7,004 bases of DNA. Origin: Firmicutes bacterium UBA3941 (lineage in GTDB: Bacteria > Bacillota > Clostridia > Caldicoprobacterales > UBA3941). Location of the stretch: positions 12,268-19,271 of the forward strand of contig DGDX01000027.1 of the NCBI GenBank assembly GCA_002385665.1, read 5' to 3'. Within the stretch, counting starts at the first letter, position 1. Each line of letters opens with the position of its first letter. Under the pieces are notes generated by a model that was not told the DNA's origin, searched no databases, and was given only the letters and a program-made list of their open reading frames with translations. This document shows, piece by piece, positions 5,883-7,004 of the stretch. The position numbers were made by a program, and so were the translations under genes.

Positions 5883-7004
5883 ATGAAAGAAGCAAAGCTT
5901 ATAGACTATCTCGACTCGCTCCAGGAGCAGGGTATCCCCGGATGCGACTGTGTGATCTACAAGGATCATGAGGAAGTATTTCGTCATACCACCGGTTTTG
6001 CCGACCATCAAATGACCAAGCCCCTGACAAAAAGCAATACTTACTGGCTCTACTCGGCCTCAAAGGTCATCACCTGCACAGCCCTTATGCAGCTTGTGGA
6101 CAAGGGAAGTATCGGCCTCGATGACCCGGTCTCCAAATACCTCCCCGAGTACAAGGAAATGATGGTTAAGGAAGGTTCTTCGGTCCGAAAGGCGGAGAAT
6201 GCTATGACCATAAGGCATCTCCTGACCATGCAAAGCGGTCTCAACTATGATCTCATGGCCCCATCCATCAGAAAACTCCTAAAGGAAAAGGATAACAAGG
6301 CTACCACCAGGGAGATAATAGGGGCCCTTGCCAATGAGCCTTTGGATTTTGAACCGGGAACCCGTTATCAGTACAGCTTAAGCCATGATGTCCTTGGAGC
6401 GGTTATTGAGGTGGTATCCGGTCAGAGTTTTGGAGAATACCTGTATGAAAATATCTTTAAGCCCCTGGGTATGAAGAATACGGGCTTTAAGTGGACCCCT
6501 GAATTAAAGGCTAAAATGTCCGATCAGTTTATGTACAATGAAGAAACCTCGAAAACCAAGCCCATGACTCTAAACAACCCATATGTCTTTTCAGATACTT
6601 ATGAAAGCGGCGGTGCCGGCCTGATATCAACGGCGGATGATTATATTCTATTCCTGGATGCCATGTGCAACGGCGGGCTAAGCAAGGAAGGCTACAGGCT
6701 GCTATCCATGGAGTCCATTGATGAAATGAGAAAGGATCAGCTGGGCAGGGCCTCCAGGGAGGATTTTGACCTTATGGGGAAAGTCGGCTACAGCTACGGG
6801 CTGGGCGTTCGCACCATGGTTGACAGGGAAGTATCAGGAGCCAGGAGTCCTGTAGGTGAATTTGGATGGGACGGTGCTGCTGGTGCCTACGGCCTGATTG
6901 ATGTAGAGAATCGCCTCGCCATCTTCTATGTCCAGCATGTCCATAATTGCGGTTTTGTCTACAGTACAGTACATCCAACCATCAGAGACCTGGCCTATGA
7001 TATG
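5883..7004 (+). CDS. Serine hydrolase, class C beta-lactamase/esterase family, C-terminus at window edge
   Basis: The frame is open for 374 codons from ATG 5883 to the last base with no stop seen, so it is slightly truncated; the family is usually about 380-420 residues. This fold acylates an active-site serine; members include esterases, DD-peptidases, D-amino-acid amidases and beta-lactamases. Seen: YSASK with nucleophile S58 and K61; a TIRHLLTMQSGL helix (109-120) typical of the family; PGTRYQYSLSHDVLG (158-172) with Y164 in the place of the YxN tyrosine, reading Y-S-L; ESGGAGLISTADDY (241-254); and FGWDGAAG (327-334) in place of the KTG strand. No signal peptide or membrane segment is visible at the N-terminus, so it probably acts in the cytosol, arguing against a cell-wall role or secreted beta-lactamase. 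Start: AGAGAGGG ten bases upstream. The element it shares with the activase/GRE operon suggests it is a pathway enzyme, perhaps a deacylase; this is inference. Confidence 0.9.
   Translation, partial: MKEAKLIDYLDSLQEQGIPGCDCVIYKDHEEVFRHTTGFADHQMTKPLTKSNTYWLYSASKVITCTALMQLVDKGSIGLDDPVSKYLPEYKEMMVKEGSSVRKAENAMTIRHLLTMQSGLNYDLMAPSIRKLLKEKDNKATTREIIGALANEPLDFEPGTRYQYSLSHDVLGAVIEVVSGQSFGEYLYENIFKPLGMKNTGFKWTPELKAKMSDQFMYNEETSKTKPMTLNNPYVFSDTYESGGAGLISTADDYILFLDAMCNGGLSKEGYRLLSMESIDEMRKDQLGRASREDFDLMGKVGYSYGLGVRTMVDREVSGARSPVGEFGWDGAAGAYGLIDVENRLAIFYVQHVHNCGFVYSTVHPTIRDLAYDM

Overview
The window looks like accessory metabolism from a strictly anaerobic Firmicute, probably a clostridium. This is inferred from an oxygen-sensitive glycyl radical enzyme (GRE) with its radical-SAM activase, strong AGGAGG-type ribosome binding sites, frequent AGG/AGA and ATA codons, and short AT-rich promoter regions between moderately GC-rich genes. 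No tRNA, rRNA, CRISPR array or intact mobile element was seen.

Layout. Four genes lie on the minus strand, read from right to left: an aldose-1-epimerase-like protein (5427-4447); 17 nt later a NagA-like N-acyl-sugar deacetylase (4429-3236); then a 306-nt gap; then a GRE activase (2929-2039); and 11 nt later the GRE itself (2027 to beyond base 1, so its C-terminus and glycyl radical loop are not visible). A class C beta-lactamase-type serine hydrolase (5883 to beyond 7004) points the other way, separated from the epimerase by a 455-nt intergenic region.

The most interesting signals are these. (1) The GRE has Cys-His-Trp at the catalytic cysteine instead of the Cys-x-Glu typical of GRE dehydratases and lyases, so it probably belongs to a subgroup with different chemistry. 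(2) A near-identical paired inverted-repeat element occurs twice, upstream of the activase/GRE operon and upstream of the serine hydrolase. Its arms are about AGTTTCAAAAAA and TTTTTTGAAACT, with arm centres 52-53 bp apart (five helical turns) and an unconserved AT-rich interior containing -10-like boxes. This ties the transcription units into a probable regulon under an unseen regulator. (3) The NagA-like protein keeps the metal and catalytic residues but differs at positions that bind the sugar phosphate in E. coli NagA.

Working hypothesis (inference): the locus breaks down a modified carbohydrate anaerobically. The serine hydrolase would remove an ester or similar group, the epimerase would interconvert anomers, the amidohydrolase would remove an N-acyl group, and the GRE would do a radical C-O, C-N or C-C cleavage or rearrangement. 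The substrate and step order cannot be read from the sequence, and no transporter, kinase or regulator is in the window.
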